From: JANQQC01 sp965262255
GTDB lineage: Bacteria; Pseudomonadota; Alphaproteobacteria; Caulobacterales; Hyphomonadaceae
Assembly (NCBI GenBank): GCA_965262255.1
Contig: OZ253505.1
Span: 2,170,001 to 2,234,000, forward strand
DNA length: 64,000 bases
Direction: 5' to 3'
This document shows positions 43,996 through 52,631 of the stretch, one piece after another. Within the stretch, counting starts at the first letter, position 1. Each line of letters opens with the position of its first letter. The translations under genes were made by a program, and so were the position numbers. Below the pieces are notes generated by a model. That model made no database searches, was not told where the DNA came from, and saw only the letters and a program-made list of their open reading frames with translations.

Positions 43996-44274
43996 ATGCC
44001 ACGTTCTACATGGAAAGGCCCCTTCGTGGACGGTTACTTGCTCAAGAAAGCAGAAGCCGCACGTGAATCGAAACGACGCCAAGTTATTAAGACTTGGTCG
44101 CGCAGGTCTACCATACTGCCTCAGTTTGTCGGATTAAGCTTTCAGGTTCATAACGGCATTAAATTTATTCCGGTTTCAGTGTCAGAAGAAATGGTCGGAC
44201 ATAAGTTTGGTGAGTTCGCTCCTACACGAAGTTTTTATGGTCACGGTGCCGATAAGAAGGCGAGGAGAAAATAG
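43996..44274 (+). CDS. rpsS: 30S ribosomal protein S19
   Basis: 92 residues, normal. S19 is a head protein contacting S13 and the A-site tRNA bridge. The start MPRSTWKGPFVDGYLLKKAE and the HKFGEFAPTRSFYGHGADKKA block are characteristic. AAGGATTGATTTGAT lies before the ATG. rplV follows with a two-base gap. Confidence 0.98.
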   Translation: MPRSTWKGPFVDGYLLKKAEAARESKRRQVIKTWSRRSTILPQFVGLSFQVHNGIKFIPVSVSEEMVGHKFGEFAPTRSFYGHGADKKARRK

Positions 44275-44276
44275 TC

Positions 44277-44675
44277 TTGGCCAAAAGAAAAAGCCCTTCA
44301 CGCCAAGAACCGGATCAGGCGAGAGCGGTAATACGCATGTTGCGTATTAGTCCGCAGAAGCTTAATCTGCTTGCGCAACTTATTCGTGGTTTGACTGTTG
44401 GTGAAGCTATGGATAAGCTAGCGTTCTCGCGCAAACGCCACGCGGTAGATGTTCGTAAGGCTTTAAACTCGGCTATCCAGAATGCGCAGAACAATCATAA
44501 CCTACAGGTTGATGGCCTTGTTGTAGAACAAGCCTTCGTCGGAAAAAACCTAGCGATTAAACGTATTCGTGCGAGAGCTCGTAATCGGGCCGGACGTGTC
44601 AAAACGCCGTTTTCTCAAATTACAATTGTACTGCGCGATAAGAGCGATTATGTCCCAGAGAGGAAGGATCAATAA
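44277..44675 (+). CDS. rplV: 50S ribosomal protein L22
   Basis: 132 residues from TTG 44277; there is no in-frame ATG near the family start, and GAGGAG lies about ten bases upstream. L22 lines the exit tunnel with its extended beta-hairpin (KRIRARARNRAGRVKTPFSQ). The MLRISPQKLNLLAQLIRG helix is typical. The stop overlaps the rpsC ATG by one base. The short N-terminal tail (AKRKSPSRQEPDQ) is common in alphaproteobacterial L22. Confidence 0.96.
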   Translation: MAKRKSPSRQEPDQARAVIRMLRISPQKLNLLAQLIRGLTVGEAMDKLAFSRKRHAVDVRKALNSAIQNAQNNHNLQVDGLVVEQAFVGKNLAIKRIRARARNRAGRVKTPFSQITIVLRDKSDYVPERKDQ

Positions 44676-45388
44676 TGGGTCAAAAAGTAAACCCTGTCGG
44701 TCTTCGACTTGGCATAAACAGAACTTGGGATAGTCGGTGGTACGCCGACACCGCTGATTATGGCCGGCTGTTACACGAAGATGTGAAAATTCGAAAAGAA
44801 ATTGTCAAGCGAATGGGGCAAGCCGGAATTTCGAAGATTGTCGTGGAACGCCCTCATAGAAAATGCATTGTAACTATTCATACAGCACGACCGGGGTTGG
44901 TTATTGGTAAAAAAGGTGCTGATATAGAAAAACTTCGCACCGTACTGTCTCGGATGAGCGAAGACCATGTCAGCGTTAATTTGGTCGAAATTAGAAAACC
45001 AGAGGTTGATGCAGCGTTGATAGCAGAAGACATCGCTGGTCAGTTAGAGCGACGGGCATCTTTCCGTCGAACGATGAAAAGATCAATCCAAGCAGCACTT
45101 AAACTAGGTGCGCTCGGCGTTCGTGTAATGGTAGCTGGTCGGTTAGGAGGTGCAGAGATTGCTAGGACTGAGCAATATGCTGAGGGGTCGGTTCCTTTGC
45201 ATACCTTACGAGCGGACATTGATTATGCGACAGCCGAAGCCCATACGACGTACGGATTAATTGGAATTAAAGTGTGGGTCTATAAAGGCGAAATCATGGA
45301 ACACGACCCGATGGCACTGGATCGCAAAAAAGAGTCCTCGGGCCATTCCAGAGCGCGCTCTACGGCAAGTTTAAGAAATTCGGCATAG
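44675..45388 (+). CDS. rpsC: 30S ribosomal protein S3
   Basis: 237 residues, normal. S3 forms part of the mRNA entry channel and helicase site. The start MGQKVNPVGLRLGINRTWDS, the KH domain GLVIGKKGADIEKL and GRLGGAEIARTEQYAEGSVP are complete. It has a serine/arginine-rich tail. It begins within the rplV stop and is followed by rplP after 20 bases. Confidence 0.98.
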   Translation: MGQKVNPVGLRLGINRTWDSRWYADTADYGRLLHEDVKIRKEIVKRMGQAGISKIVVERPHRKCIVTIHTARPGLVIGKKGADIEKLRTVLSRMSEDHVSVNLVEIRKPEVDAALIAEDIAGQLERRASFRRTMKRSIQAALKLGALGVRVMVAGRLGGAEIARTEQYAEGSVPLHTLRADIDYATAEAHTTYGLIGIKVWVYKGEIMEHDPMALDRKKESSGHSRARSTASLRNSA

Positions 45389-45408
45389 CGGGAGAGGAGA
45401 TATAGATA

Positions 45409-45828
45409 ATGTTACAACCTAAACGTACTAAGTACAGAAAAACCTTTAAGGGCCGTATCAAGGGTGCGGCCAAGGGCGGGACTTCGCTTAATTTTGGTAA
45501 CTTTGGACTAAAAGCCTTGGAACCAGAGCGAGTTACGTCGCGTCAAATTGAGGCGACACGGCGAGCAATTACGAGACAAATGAAACGTCAAGGGAAAGTT
45601 TGGATTAGAATTTTTCCGGATGTGCCCGTTACAGGGAAACCAATTGAAGTCAGAATGGGCAAAGGCAAAGGGTCTGTTGAACGCTGGGTAGCGCGAGTTG
45701 CCCCCGGTCGAATCCTATTTGAGGTAGACGGTGTTTCTGAACCAATTGCCATGGAGGCTTTAAGACTTGGAGCAGCGAAATTGCCAATCAAAACCAAGAT
45801 CATTAAACGAATTGAGGGAATGCGGTAA
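45409..45828 (+). CDS. rplP: 50S ribosomal protein L16
   Basis: 139 residues, normal. L16 contacts the A- and P-site tRNA elbows and 5S rRNA. Starts MLQPKRTKYRKTFKGRIKG; contains IRIFPDVPVTGKPIEVRMGKG, where the arginine hydroxylated by YcfD sits in other bacteria. GGAGAGGAG is upstream. The stop overlaps the rpmC start (TAATG). Confidence 0.98.
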   Translation: MLQPKRTKYRKTFKGRIKGAAKGGTSLNFGNFGLKALEPERVTSRQIEATRRAITRQMKRQGKVWIRIFPDVPVTGKPIEVRMGKGKGSVERWVARVAPGRILFEVDGVSEPIAMEALRLGAAKLPIKTKIIKRIEGMR

Positions 45829-46034
45829 TGAGTGCGGCTGATTTTAGATTACAAACTATGGACCAGTTGAAGGAAGAACTGGTCAAGTTCAAGAAAGAGC
45901 AATTTAATTTGCGCTTTCAAGCTGCGTCAGGGCAGCTGGAGAAAACTCGGCGTATTCGGGAAGTTCGACGCGACATCGCTAGGGTTCGCACGGTTATGCG
46001 AGAAAAACATTTAGCGGAGAAGGGTCAGGAGTAA
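45828..46034 (+). CDS. rpmC: 50S ribosomal protein L29
   Basis: 68 residues, normal two-helix protein near the exit tunnel, part of the SRP/trigger-factor docking site with L23. MDQLKEELVKFKKEQFNLRF and RRIREVRRDIARVRTVMREK are characteristic. The start overlaps the rplP stop by one base; rpsQ begins four bases after its stop. Confidence 0.97.
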   Translation: MSAADFRLQTMDQLKEELVKFKKEQFNLRFQAASGQLEKTRRIREVRRDIARVRTVMREKHLAEKGQE

Positions 46035-46038
46035 GGTC

Positions 46039-46284
46039 ATGCCAAAGAGAATAATGGAAGGTGTGGTCGTGTCTGCCGGCCAGAATAAAACCGCGGTGGT
46101 TCGGGTCGACCGGACGTTTACCCACCCTCTATTTAAGAAAATTGTGCGCCGGTCAAAAAAGTATCACGCTCACGACGAGAACAATGTTGCTGTCAAAGGT
46201 CAAAAGATTGCGATCGTAGAATGCGCTCCGCGTTCTAAACTTAAACGCTGGGAAGTTATGGAATCTGGGAGTGTCAAAACATGA
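46039..46284 (+). CDS. rpsQ: 30S ribosomal protein S17
   Basis: 81 residues, normal OB-fold early-assembly protein of the 30S body. MEGVVVSAGQNKTAVVRVDR, THPLFKKIVRRSKKYHAHD and IVECAPRSKLKRWEV are diagnostic. AAGGTC precedes the ATG and its stop overlaps the rplN start by four bases. Confidence 0.98.
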   Translation: MPKRIMEGVVVSAGQNKTAVVRVDRTFTHPLFKKIVRRSKKYHAHDENNVAVKGQKIAIVECAPRSKLKRWEVMESGSVKT

Positions 46285-46649
46285 TTCAGATGCAAACCAA
46301 TCTAAAAGTTGCAGATAATTCAGGGGCTCGCAGAGTCCAGTGCATCAAAGTGCTGGGCGGAGCGGGCAGACGATATGCGTCTGTCGGCGATATCATCGTT
46401 GTTTCGATCAAAGAAGCAATACCAACTGGAAGAGTTAAGAAAGGCGAAGTTCGCCGAGCGGTTGTTGTGCGTGTTGCTAAGGACATAAAACGACGAGATG
46501 GTTCGGCGATTAGGTTTGATTCAAATGCCGCTGTTCTTGTCAACAACACTAATGAACCGATCGGAACACGAATTTTTGGTCCCGTTCCCCGAGAACTTCG
46601 AGCAAAAAATCATATGAAAATCGTTTCGCTTGCACCGGAGGTCTTGTAA
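46281..46649 (+). CDS. rplN: 50S ribosomal protein L14
   Basis: 122 residues, normal. L14 forms an intersubunit bridge and is the binding platform for silencing factor RsfS. MIQMQTNLKVADNSGARRVQ at the start and NEPIGTRIFGPVPRELR near the end are diagnostic. It overlaps rpsQ by four bases (ATGA), indicating coupled translation, and rplX begins two bases after. Confidence 0.98.
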   Translation: MIQMQTNLKVADNSGARRVQCIKVLGGAGRRYASVGDIIVVSIKEAIPTGRVKKGEVRRAVVVRVAKDIKRRDGSAIRFDSNAAVLVNNTNEPIGTRIFGPVPRELRAKNHMKIVSLAPEVL

Positions 46650-46651
46650 CC

Positions 46652-46969
46652 ATGGCTGCAAAAATAAAACAGAACGATAAAGTTATCGTAATCGCGGGCC
46701 GGGCAAAAGGTCAGACGGGCAAGGTTTTACGAGTCGATCGCGAGGCTGGCAAAGTGTATGTGGAATCCGTAAATATGCGAAAAAAGCATAAAAAGGAACA
46801 AAATAACCAGCCTAGTGGAATCGAGAACATTGAGGGCGCGATCGATATTTCGAACGTTGCTCACGTAGATCCTAGAGACGGAAAAGCCACTCGGATTGGG
46901 TTTAGGTTTGATGAATTTGGTCGTAAAACGCGATATGCCAAGCGTTCGGGGGAACAGATAGATGTCTAA
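46652..46969 (+). CDS. rplX: 50S ribosomal protein L24
   Basis: 105 residues, normal. L24 initiates 50S assembly by binding the 5' domain of 23S rRNA. The KOW motif region IKQNDKVIVIAGRAKGQTGK and DVAHVDP-type block (here ISNVAHVDPRDGKATRIGF) are present. GGAGG is upstream of ATG 46652. The 3' end overlaps rplE by eight bases. Confidence 0.97.
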   Translation: MAAKIKQNDKVIVIAGRAKGQTGKVLRVDREAGKVYVESVNMRKKHKKEQNNQPSGIENIEGAIDISNVAHVDPRDGKATRIGFRFDEFGRKTRYAKRSGEQIDV

Positions 46970-47525
46970 TAACTATGTTCCTCGCTTAAAATTAAAGTAC
47001 ACCGACGTGATTGTTCCGGCGTTGCAGGAAAAGTTTAACTATTCAAACGTCATGCAGTTGCCGAAAGTTCAGAAAGTCATCCTAAATATGGGTGTCGGAG
47101 GGGCTGTGGCTAACTCCAAGAAAATTACTAATGCGTTGAGTGAACTCGAATGCATAGCAGGACAAAAACCAGTTGCGACGCGGGCCAGAAAATCCATTGC
47201 TGGATTCAAGTTGCGTGAAGGTATGAGGATTGGAGCAAAGGTAACTTTGCGACGCGACCGTATGTGGGAATTTATTGACCGGTTAACAACAATCGCATTA
47301 CCGAGAGTTAGAGACTTTAGAGGTCTGCATACGAAGAGTTTCGATGGCAACGGAAACTTTTCAATGGGTATTCGGGAGCATATCGTTTTTCCTGAAGTCA
47401 ACTATGATCAAGTAGAAGACATTCACGGCTTGGATATAACGGTTTGCACCAGTGCGAAAACTGATGAGGAAGCAGCGTTGCTTCTTAAGCATTGCGGTTT
47501 TCCATTTAGAAATCTACAAGTTTAA
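46962..47525 (+). CDS. rplE: 50S ribosomal protein L5
   Basis: 187 residues, normal. L5 binds 5S rRNA and contacts the P-site tRNA. VQKVILNMGVGGAVANSKK, GQKPVATRARKSIAGFKLRE and FRGLHTKSFDGNGNFSMGI are diagnostic. It starts inside the end of rplX and is followed after 13 bases by rpsN. Confidence 0.98.
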   Translation: MSNNYVPRLKLKYTDVIVPALQEKFNYSNVMQLPKVQKVILNMGVGGAVANSKKITNALSELECIAGQKPVATRARKSIAGFKLREGMRIGAKVTLRRDRMWEFIDRLTTIALPRVRDFRGLHTKSFDGNGNFSMGIREHIVFPEVNYDQVEDIHGLDITVCTSAKTDEEAALLLKHCGFPFRNLQV

Positions 47526-47538
47526 AGGAAAGATTAGA

Positions 47539-47844
47539 ATGGCAAAAAAGAGTGCGATAGAGAAGAACAATCGTCGGCGCAGGATTGTGAAGCAATACGC
47601 CGGGAAACGTGCGGCTCTCAGGGCGAAAGCTCTAGATGAGAATTTATCGCTCGAAGAGCGATTCAAGGCGCGGTTGAAACTAGCGGAACTGCCGCGAAAT
47701 TCTGCACCGAGTCGAATTCGCAATCGATGTGAGATTACGGGTAGGCCACGGGGTTATTACCGTAAACTTCGTATGTCTCGGATAGCGCTACGTCAAATGG
47801 GTTCGCTTGGTCAAGTGCCAGGCTTGGTTAAATCGAGCTGGTAG
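47539..47844 (+). CDS. rpsN: 30S ribosomal protein S14
   Basis: 101 residues from ATG 47539 (MAKKSAIEKNNRRRRIVKQY), preceded by AAAGGAAAGA; the longer upstream frame from 47452 overlaps rplE and is rejected. It lacks the zinc CxxC pairs, so it is the C-minus, zinc-independent form usual in alphaproteobacteria. RCEITGRPRGYYRKLRMSRI is diagnostic. S14 completes the 30S head. Confidence 0.98.
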   Translation: MAKKSAIEKNNRRRRIVKQYAGKRAALRAKALDENLSLEERFKARLKLAELPRNSAPSRIRNRCEITGRPRGYYRKLRMSRIALRQMGSLGQVPGLVKSSW

Positions 47845-47854
47845 GAGAAAGCCT

Positions 47855-48250
47855 ATGAATATTTCCGATCCTCTCGGCGATATGCTGACTCGTATCCGAA
47901 ACGCACAAACGCGCGGAATGAATAAGGTCTCAACGCCTGCTTCAAAACTCCGTCGCCGAGTGTTGGAGGTTCTGGAGTCAGAAGGGTATATTCGCTCTTT
48001 CACAGAGATTGAGCGTGATGGTCACCATAATATCGAAATTGAACTCAAATACTTCAGAGGTAAACCTGTCATTCAGGAAATAAAACGGATTTCTAAACCG
48101 GGACGCAGAGTGTATTCCTCGGTTAAAGATATTCCATTTGTTCGAAACGGATTGGGAATTTCAATCTTGTCAACGCCGCAGGGAGTCTTGTCAGATAATG
48201 TCGCCCGGGCTCGAAATGTTGGCGGTGAAATTCTCTGTCGAGTATTTTAA
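47855..48250 (+). CDS. rpsH: 30S ribosomal protein S8
   Basis: 131 residues from ATG 47855 (MNISDPLGDMLTRIRNAQTR), preceded by AGGAGAAAGCC. The frame is open to 47807, but that part overlaps rpsN and is not family sequence. S8 binds the 16S central domain and in E. coli represses the spc operon. GLGISILSTPQGVLSDNVAR is present. Confidence 0.98.
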   Translation: MNISDPLGDMLTRIRNAQTRGMNKVSTPASKLRRRVLEVLESEGYIRSFTEIERDGHHNIEIELKYFRGKPVIQEIKRISKPGRRVYSSVKDIPFVRNGLGISILSTPQGVLSDNVARARNVGGEILCRVF

Positions 48251-48272
48251 TTGGCTAATAGGGCGGTAAAAG

Positions 48273-48884
48273 ATGTCACGTATCGGAAAATTACCCATTG
48301 AACTGCCCTCGAACGTCGAGATCAAACTCAACGGGCAGTTGCTTGAGGCGAAAGGGCCAAAAGGAACCTTATCCTATACATTGCCCGATTATATGTCTCC
48401 AGAGGTCAAAGAGAATGTATTGGAGATTAGACCTCGCAAGAATTATGTCGAACTCGCTGAGAAGAAAATCAGAGACAATGATGCTAAGGGAAGAAAAAAA
48501 ATAACATTTGCCGAAGCTCTTGATCCCGAAGTTCGAACGTTCTGGGGAACAACGCGTTCGCGTTGTGCGAATATGGTTGAAGGCGTGGCTAATGGTTTTT
48601 CCAAAACCTTAGAATTGCACGGTGTTGGGTATCGCGCTCAGATGAAAGGACAATCGGTCCGGTTGGCCTTGGGATTCTCACATGACGTGGTCTACGATCC
48701 GCCTGACGGAATAAAATTGTCTACCCCGACTGCGACAGAGATCGTAATTGAAGGGATAGACAAACAAGTAGTCGGGCAGGTGGCGGCTGTAATACGAGGA
48801 TATAGGCCACCAGAACCCTACAAAGGAAAAGGTGTTCGGTATCGAAACGAATATGTCCGACGAAAAGAAGGCAAGAAAAAGTAG
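48273..48884 (+). CDS. rplF: 50S ribosomal protein L6 with internal insertion
   Basis: 203 residues against about 177 usual. L6 lies near the factor-binding site. N- and C-terminal parts are ordinary (MSRIGKLPIELPSNVEIKLN; PPEPYKGKGVRYRNEYVRRK with the GYRPPEPYKGKG loop). The extra sequence lies around residues 55-88 (from RKNYVELAEKKIRDN to EALDPEVRTF), just before WGTTRSRCANMVEGV, i.e. a surface loop of the N-terminal domain. The insertion is charged and in frame. rplR follows after six bases. Confidence 0.96.
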   Translation: MSRIGKLPIELPSNVEIKLNGQLLEAKGPKGTLSYTLPDYMSPEVKENVLEIRPRKNYVELAEKKIRDNDAKGRKKITFAEALDPEVRTFWGTTRSRCANMVEGVANGFSKTLELHGVGYRAQMKGQSVRLALGFSHDVVYDPPDGIKLSTPTATEIVIEGIDKQVVGQVAAVIRGYRPPEPYKGKGVRYRNEYVRRKEGKKK

Positions 48885-48890
48885 AAAACT

Positions 48891-49253
48891 ATGGCTGTTT
48901 CAATAAAAAAACATCAGCGACGTGCGAGGCGCGTTAGAGTGAGATTGAAAAATCTGGCAAAAGGTCGGCCGCGTCTAAGTGTGTCGCGAAGCCATAAGAA
49001 TATGTCTGCTCAGATCATCGATGATGCCAAAGGTGTGACATTAGCAGCGGCTTCGACGTTAGAGAAAGCGGTCCGTGAGAAGATTAAATCTGGAGGAAAT
49101 ACTTCGGCAGCGACAGAGGTAGGAAAACTTCTCGCCGAAAGAGCGAAGAATGCTGGGGTCGTAGAGGTGATTTTTGACCGCGGAGGTTTTGTGTTTCATG
49201 GCCGTGTTAAAGCATTGGCTGATGCCGCCCGAGAAGGCGGTTTGAGTTTCTGA
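48891..49253 (+). CDS. rplR: 50S ribosomal protein L18
   Basis: 120 residues, normal. L18 binds 5S rRNA with L5. RARRVRVRLKNLAKGRPRLS, SVSRSHKNMSAQIIDD and VIFDRGGFVFHGRVKALADA are diagnostic. It follows rplF by six bases and precedes rpsE by 13. Confidence 0.98.
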   Translation: MAVSIKKHQRRARRVRVRLKNLAKGRPRLSVSRSHKNMSAQIIDDAKGVTLAAASTLEKAVREKIKSGGNTSAATEVGKLLAERAKNAGVVEVIFDRGGFVFHGRVKALADAAREGGLSF

Positions 49254-49266
49254 GGGAGTCGGAGTT

Positions 49267-49851
49267 ATGTCCGAACAACAGCGAGATAGAAAAGGTCGCA
49301 AGCGCGACGAAGAACAAGTCGATTTAGTTGATAAACTCGTCAGCATCAATCGGGTTGCCAAGACAGTTAAAGGAGGCAAGAATTTTGGTTTTGCCGCTTT
49401 AGTTGTTGTTGGCGATCTCAAAGGACGTGCAGGATTCGGTAAAGGTAAAGCGAGGGAGGTTCCCGAAGCCATCAGAAAAGCGACGGAAGATGCGAAGCGA
49501 AACCTTACTCGTGTACCCTTGAGAGAAGGAAGAACACTTTTTCATGACGGGCAGGGACGTTGGGGCGCTGGAAAAATTGTGCTGCGTACCGCGCCTCCAG
49601 GAACGGGCGTGATTGCTGGCGGACCGATGCGAGCGGTTATGGAGGTGCTAGGTATCCAAGATGTGGTTGGAAAGTCAGTTGGTTCGTCAAACCCATACAA
49701 TATGGTTCGAGCAACATTTGCTGCCCTAAAGGATCAAGCGAGTCCAAAAACTGTGGCAGCAAAACGTAATTTGAAAGTGAGAGATATAGTTAGTCGCCGA
49801 AACGATGGTGTTTTAGGCAGCCGTGGATCAGCGAATGAAGCTGAGAGTTAA
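49267..49851 (+). CDS. rpsE: 30S ribosomal protein S5
   Basis: 194 residues, normal for alphaproteobacteria with an N-terminal charged tail. S5 contributes to decoding fidelity. VDKLVSINRVAKTVKGGKNF includes the spectinomycin loop in wild-type form; GFGKGKAREVPEAIRKATED and GSSNPYNMVRATFAALK follow. GGAGTCGGAGTT precedes the ATG. Confidence 0.98.
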   Translation: MSEQQRDRKGRKRDEEQVDLVDKLVSINRVAKTVKGGKNFGFAALVVVGDLKGRAGFGKGKAREVPEAIRKATEDAKRNLTRVPLREGRTLFHDGQGRWGAGKIVLRTAPPGTGVIAGGPMRAVMEVLGIQDVVGKSVGSSNPYNMVRATFAALKDQASPKTVAAKRNLKVRDIVSRRNDGVLGSRGSANEAES

Positions 49852-49874
49852 ATTGGGGACGAGGTATCTTTAAA

Positions 49875-50057
49875 ATGGCAGACAAGACAGTAACAGTTCG
49901 ACAAATCGGAAGTCCAATCCGTAGACAAGGCCGCCAACGCAAAGTGCTGATTGGATTAGGTTTGAATAAAATTGGACGGACTCGTACGTTGGAAGATACG
50001 CCAGCAGTGCGCGGGATGATAAATGCCGTTCAACATATGGTGAAAATCGTCGATTAA
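49875..50057 (+). CDS. rpmD: 50S ribosomal protein L30
   Basis: 60 residues, normal. VRQIGSPIRRQGRQRKVLIG and LNKIGRTRTLEDTPAVRGMI identify this small 5S-neighbouring protein. A GAGGTATC site precedes ATG 49875. Between rpsE and rplO in the usual spc order. Confidence 0.97.
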   Translation: MADKTVTVRQIGSPIRRQGRQRKVLIGLGLNKIGRTRTLEDTPAVRGMINAVQHMVKIVD

Positions 50058-50094
50058 CAGCAGTATTAACGACCTTTAACAAGGACGAGAATAA

Positions 50095-50556
50095 ATGAAA
50101 CTAAACGAACTCTCTCCAAATGACGGAGCCACACGCCCTAGAAAGCGTGTCGGGCGAGGTTTGGGCTCAGGGAAGGGCAAAACAGCCGGCCGAGGTCACA
50201 AAGGTCAAAGGTCTCGTTCGGGAGTAGCTCTTAACGGCTTTGAAGGTGGGCAGATGCCCATATATATGCGACTACCGAAGCGTGGGTTTACGAAACCTAA
50301 TCAGAAGACGTTGACGTGGATTAACTTGGGGCGAATAACCAAAGCGGTGTCAGATGGCAAAATAGACGTTGCTGATATAACCGAAGATACGTTGGTCGCG
50401 TCAGGCGTATTGAGACGTAAAAAAGATGGTGTGCGCTTGCTGGCAAAAGGTGAGGCTCCTTCAGGGGCTTCAATTACTGTGACAGGTGCCTCGCAAGCTG
50501 CAATAGCAGCAGTTGAAAAAGCCGGTGGCAGTGTCACATTGCTAGGTAAGAGCTAG
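50095..50556 (+). CDS. rplO: 50S ribosomal protein L15
   Basis: 153 residues, normal. Late-assembly 23S-binding protein. MKLNELSPNDGATRPRKRVG, RGLGSGKGKTAGRGHKGQRS and GFEGGQMPIYMRLPKRGF are diagnostic. AAGGACGAG precedes ATG 50095. A 101-base spacer with a small hairpin (TTCCTG...CAGGAA) separates it from secY, a possible control point for secretion genes. Confidence 0.98.
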   Translation: MKLNELSPNDGATRPRKRVGRGLGSGKGKTAGRGHKGQRSRSGVALNGFEGGQMPIYMRLPKRGFTKPNQKTLTWINLGRITKAVSDGKIDVADITEDTLVASGVLRRKKDGVRLLAKGEAPSGASITVTGASQAAIAAVEKAGGSVTLLGKS

Positions 50557-50657
50557 TTTAGAGTCACTGTGGACGTTTTCGTAAATTTAGCTAAATACAG
50601 TGGAAACTGAGTTCCTGTTTGTAATAGCAGGAATTTATATTTGAAAGTTCCTATTCA

Positions 50658-52019
50658 GTGGTTTCAGCAGCTGAACAAATGGCCCGAAATGTTAATTTCG
50701 GAACTTTCGCTAAGGCGAAAGACCTGCAACAACGGTTGCTGTTCACTGTTGTTATTTTGATCCTATACAGGTTAGGAACTTTTATTCCCGTGCCGGGTTT
50801 AGACCCCGTAGCGTACGCACAATTTTTCCAAACACAGTCCGGGGGAATTCTAGGCAGTGCCAACATGTTCTCGGGCGGCGCATTGGAGCGAATGGGCATT
50901 TTTGCTCTCAATGTGATGCCCTACATTACGGCTTCAATCATCATGCAAATGATGACGTCAGCATCAGCACGGTTAGAGGCCTTGAAGAAAGAAGGCGAGG
51001 CTGGAAGAAAGCAAATAAATCAATACACCCGGTACTTGTGTCTTGTTTTTGCTATTGCGCAATCCTTCGGAATTGCGATGGGATTGTCCGGAATGGCAAT
51101 TTCTGAAGTTCCGCCTTGGTTTTTTACTTTGACGACAGTTGTGACGTTAACGGGCGGTACAATGTTGCTTATGTGGATGGGGGAGCAGATTACAGCCCGC
51201 GGAGTTGGTAACGGAATATCTTTGATTATCTTTGCGGGGATTATTGCAGAGATGCCTCGCGCTATCTTTAATCTTATGACGCAGGCTCGAACAACTTCGG
51301 TAAATATTGGAGTGGTCGTCGGAATTGTTGCATTGGTCGTCTTTCTGATTGTTTTCATTGTGTTTATTGAAAGATCGCAACGCAGATTGTTGATTCAGTA
51401 TCCTAAACGTCAACAAGGCAATCAAATGGTTCAAGGCCAGAGTTCGTTTTTGCCTCTCAAAATCAACACGTCTGGAGTTATTCCTCCGATATTTGCGATT
51501 GCAATACTGACCCTCCCTTTGACGGCAGTCGGATTTATGGGAGGGAATACAACTGATCCGAGTGCATTGGCCGCCACGGGCGGTAGCGCGTTAGCATGGA
51601 TCGCCGCAAATTTTGCTCCGGGAAGCATTGCATACATATTATCTTACGCTGCTCTGGTAGGATTTTTCTGCTTTTTCTATACTTCAATCATGTTTAACCC
51701 GAAAGAAACAGCCGATAATTTGCGGAAATCCGGCGGATTTATTCCCGGAATTAGACCGGGTTCGAATACCGCGGCATACATTGATTATGTTCTAACGCGG
51801 CTAACAACTATCGGAGCAATTTATCTGATCTTCATTTGTATTCTCCCTGAAATTTTACGAGCGAATTACCCTCAGATACCTTTCTACATTGGTGGAACAT
51901 CCTTGTTAATAGTCGTTTCAGTTACAATGGACACGGTAACACAAATACAATCACATCTTATTGCTCACCAGTATGAAGGCATGATCAAGAAATCACGTCT
52001 TGGGGGTCGCAAACGGTGA
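50658..52019 (+). CDS. secY: SecY translocon subunit
   Basis: 453 residues, ten predicted transmembrane helices; the channel of the SecYEG translocon. GTG 50658 is chosen since MVSAAEQMARNVNFGTFAKA matches the alphaproteobacterial SecY start. YRLGTFIPVPGLDP (helix 1 and plug side), GLSGMAISEVPPW, and the SecA-binding cytoplasmic loops near VFIERSQRRLLIQYPKRQ are present. Its stop overlaps the adk start by four bases (GTGA), so both are made together. secE is not in the window. Confidence 0.98.
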   Translation: MVSAAEQMARNVNFGTFAKAKDLQQRLLFTVVILILYRLGTFIPVPGLDPVAYAQFFQTQSGGILGSANMFSGGALERMGIFALNVMPYITASIIMQMMTSASARLEALKKEGEAGRKQINQYTRYLCLVFAIAQSFGIAMGLSGMAISEVPPWFFTLTTVVTLTGGTMLLMWMGEQITARGVGNGISLIIFAGIIAEMPRAIFNLMTQARTTSVNIGVVVGIVALVVFLIVFIVFIERSQRRLLIQYPKRQQGNQMVQGQSSFLPLKINTSGVIPPIFAIAILTLPLTAVGFMGGNTTDPSALAATGGSALAWIAANFAPGSIAYILSYAALVGFFCFFYTSIMFNPKETADNLRKSGGFIPGIRPGSNTAAYIDYVLTRLTTIGAIYLIFICILPEILRANYPQIPFYIGGTSLLIVVSVTMDTVTQIQSHLIAHQYEGMIKKSRLGGRKR

Positions 52020-52582
52020 ACGTAATAATTTTTGGACCGCCCGGTGCCGGTAAAGGAACTCAGTCAAAGCGATTAGAGAATGATCGTGGGTATGTCCAGT
52101 TATCTACTGGCGACATGTTGCGTTCCGCAATTTCAAGCGGATCAGAACTTGGAAGGACAGTTAAATCGATTTTGGATGAAGGCGGACTTGTTTCGGATGA
52201 GATCGTAAATGCGTTGATTGAGGAAAAACTTGTCGCACATGCCGGTGTTCCGGGTTTTATTTATGACGGATTTCCTAGAACGGTCGCGCAAGCAAATGCA
52301 CTAGATCATTTATTAGAACAACGCGGAACAAAAATCCATACTGTAATTAATCTAAAGGTTGATGAAAACGAACTTATGGAACGAGTCGCGAAACGGTTTG
52401 CTGAACAAGGTCGAAAGGACGATACACCCGATACGTTCAAATCCCGTATCTTGAAATACAAGGCGGAAACAGCGCCGCTTCTCGAAATCTATCGGGAGCA
52501 GGGAAAGTTGGTTGAGGTCAATGGTATGGAGGATGTAGAGACGGTTGCCCAGTCAATTGCTCGAACATTGGATACAGAATAA
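52016..52582 (+). CDS. adk: Adenylate kinase (short-lid form)
   Basis: 188 residues. Converts ATP plus AMP to two ADP. P-loop GPPGAGKGTQ (residues 7-16), AMP-binding STGDMLR and DGFPRT, and a short LID without the zinc-type long insert, as in alphaproteobacteria. GTG start overlapping the secY stop. It ends the spc operon; the alpha operon has its own promoter 23 bases after the adk stop. Confidence 0.97.
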   Translation: MNVIIFGPPGAGKGTQSKRLENDRGYVQLSTGDMLRSAISSGSELGRTVKSILDEGGLVSDEIVNALIEEKLVAHAGVPGFIYDGFPRTVAQANALDHLLEQRGTKIHTVINLKVDENELMERVAKRFAEQGRKDDTPDTFKSRILKYKAETAPLLEIYREQGKLVEVNGMEDVETVAQSIARTLDTE

Positions 52583-52604
52583 AAGAGATATGAGACGGTT
52601 TTTC

Positions 52605-52631
52605 TTGACAAATCCCAATATTTGGTATAAG
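52605..52631 (+). promoter_or_regulatory. Candidate promoter of the alpha operon
   Basis: TTGACA (52605-52610), 15 bases, TATAAG (52626-52631). The -35 is consensus; the spacer is slightly short. It would drive rpsM-rpsK-rpoA-rplQ. Confidence 0.5.
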
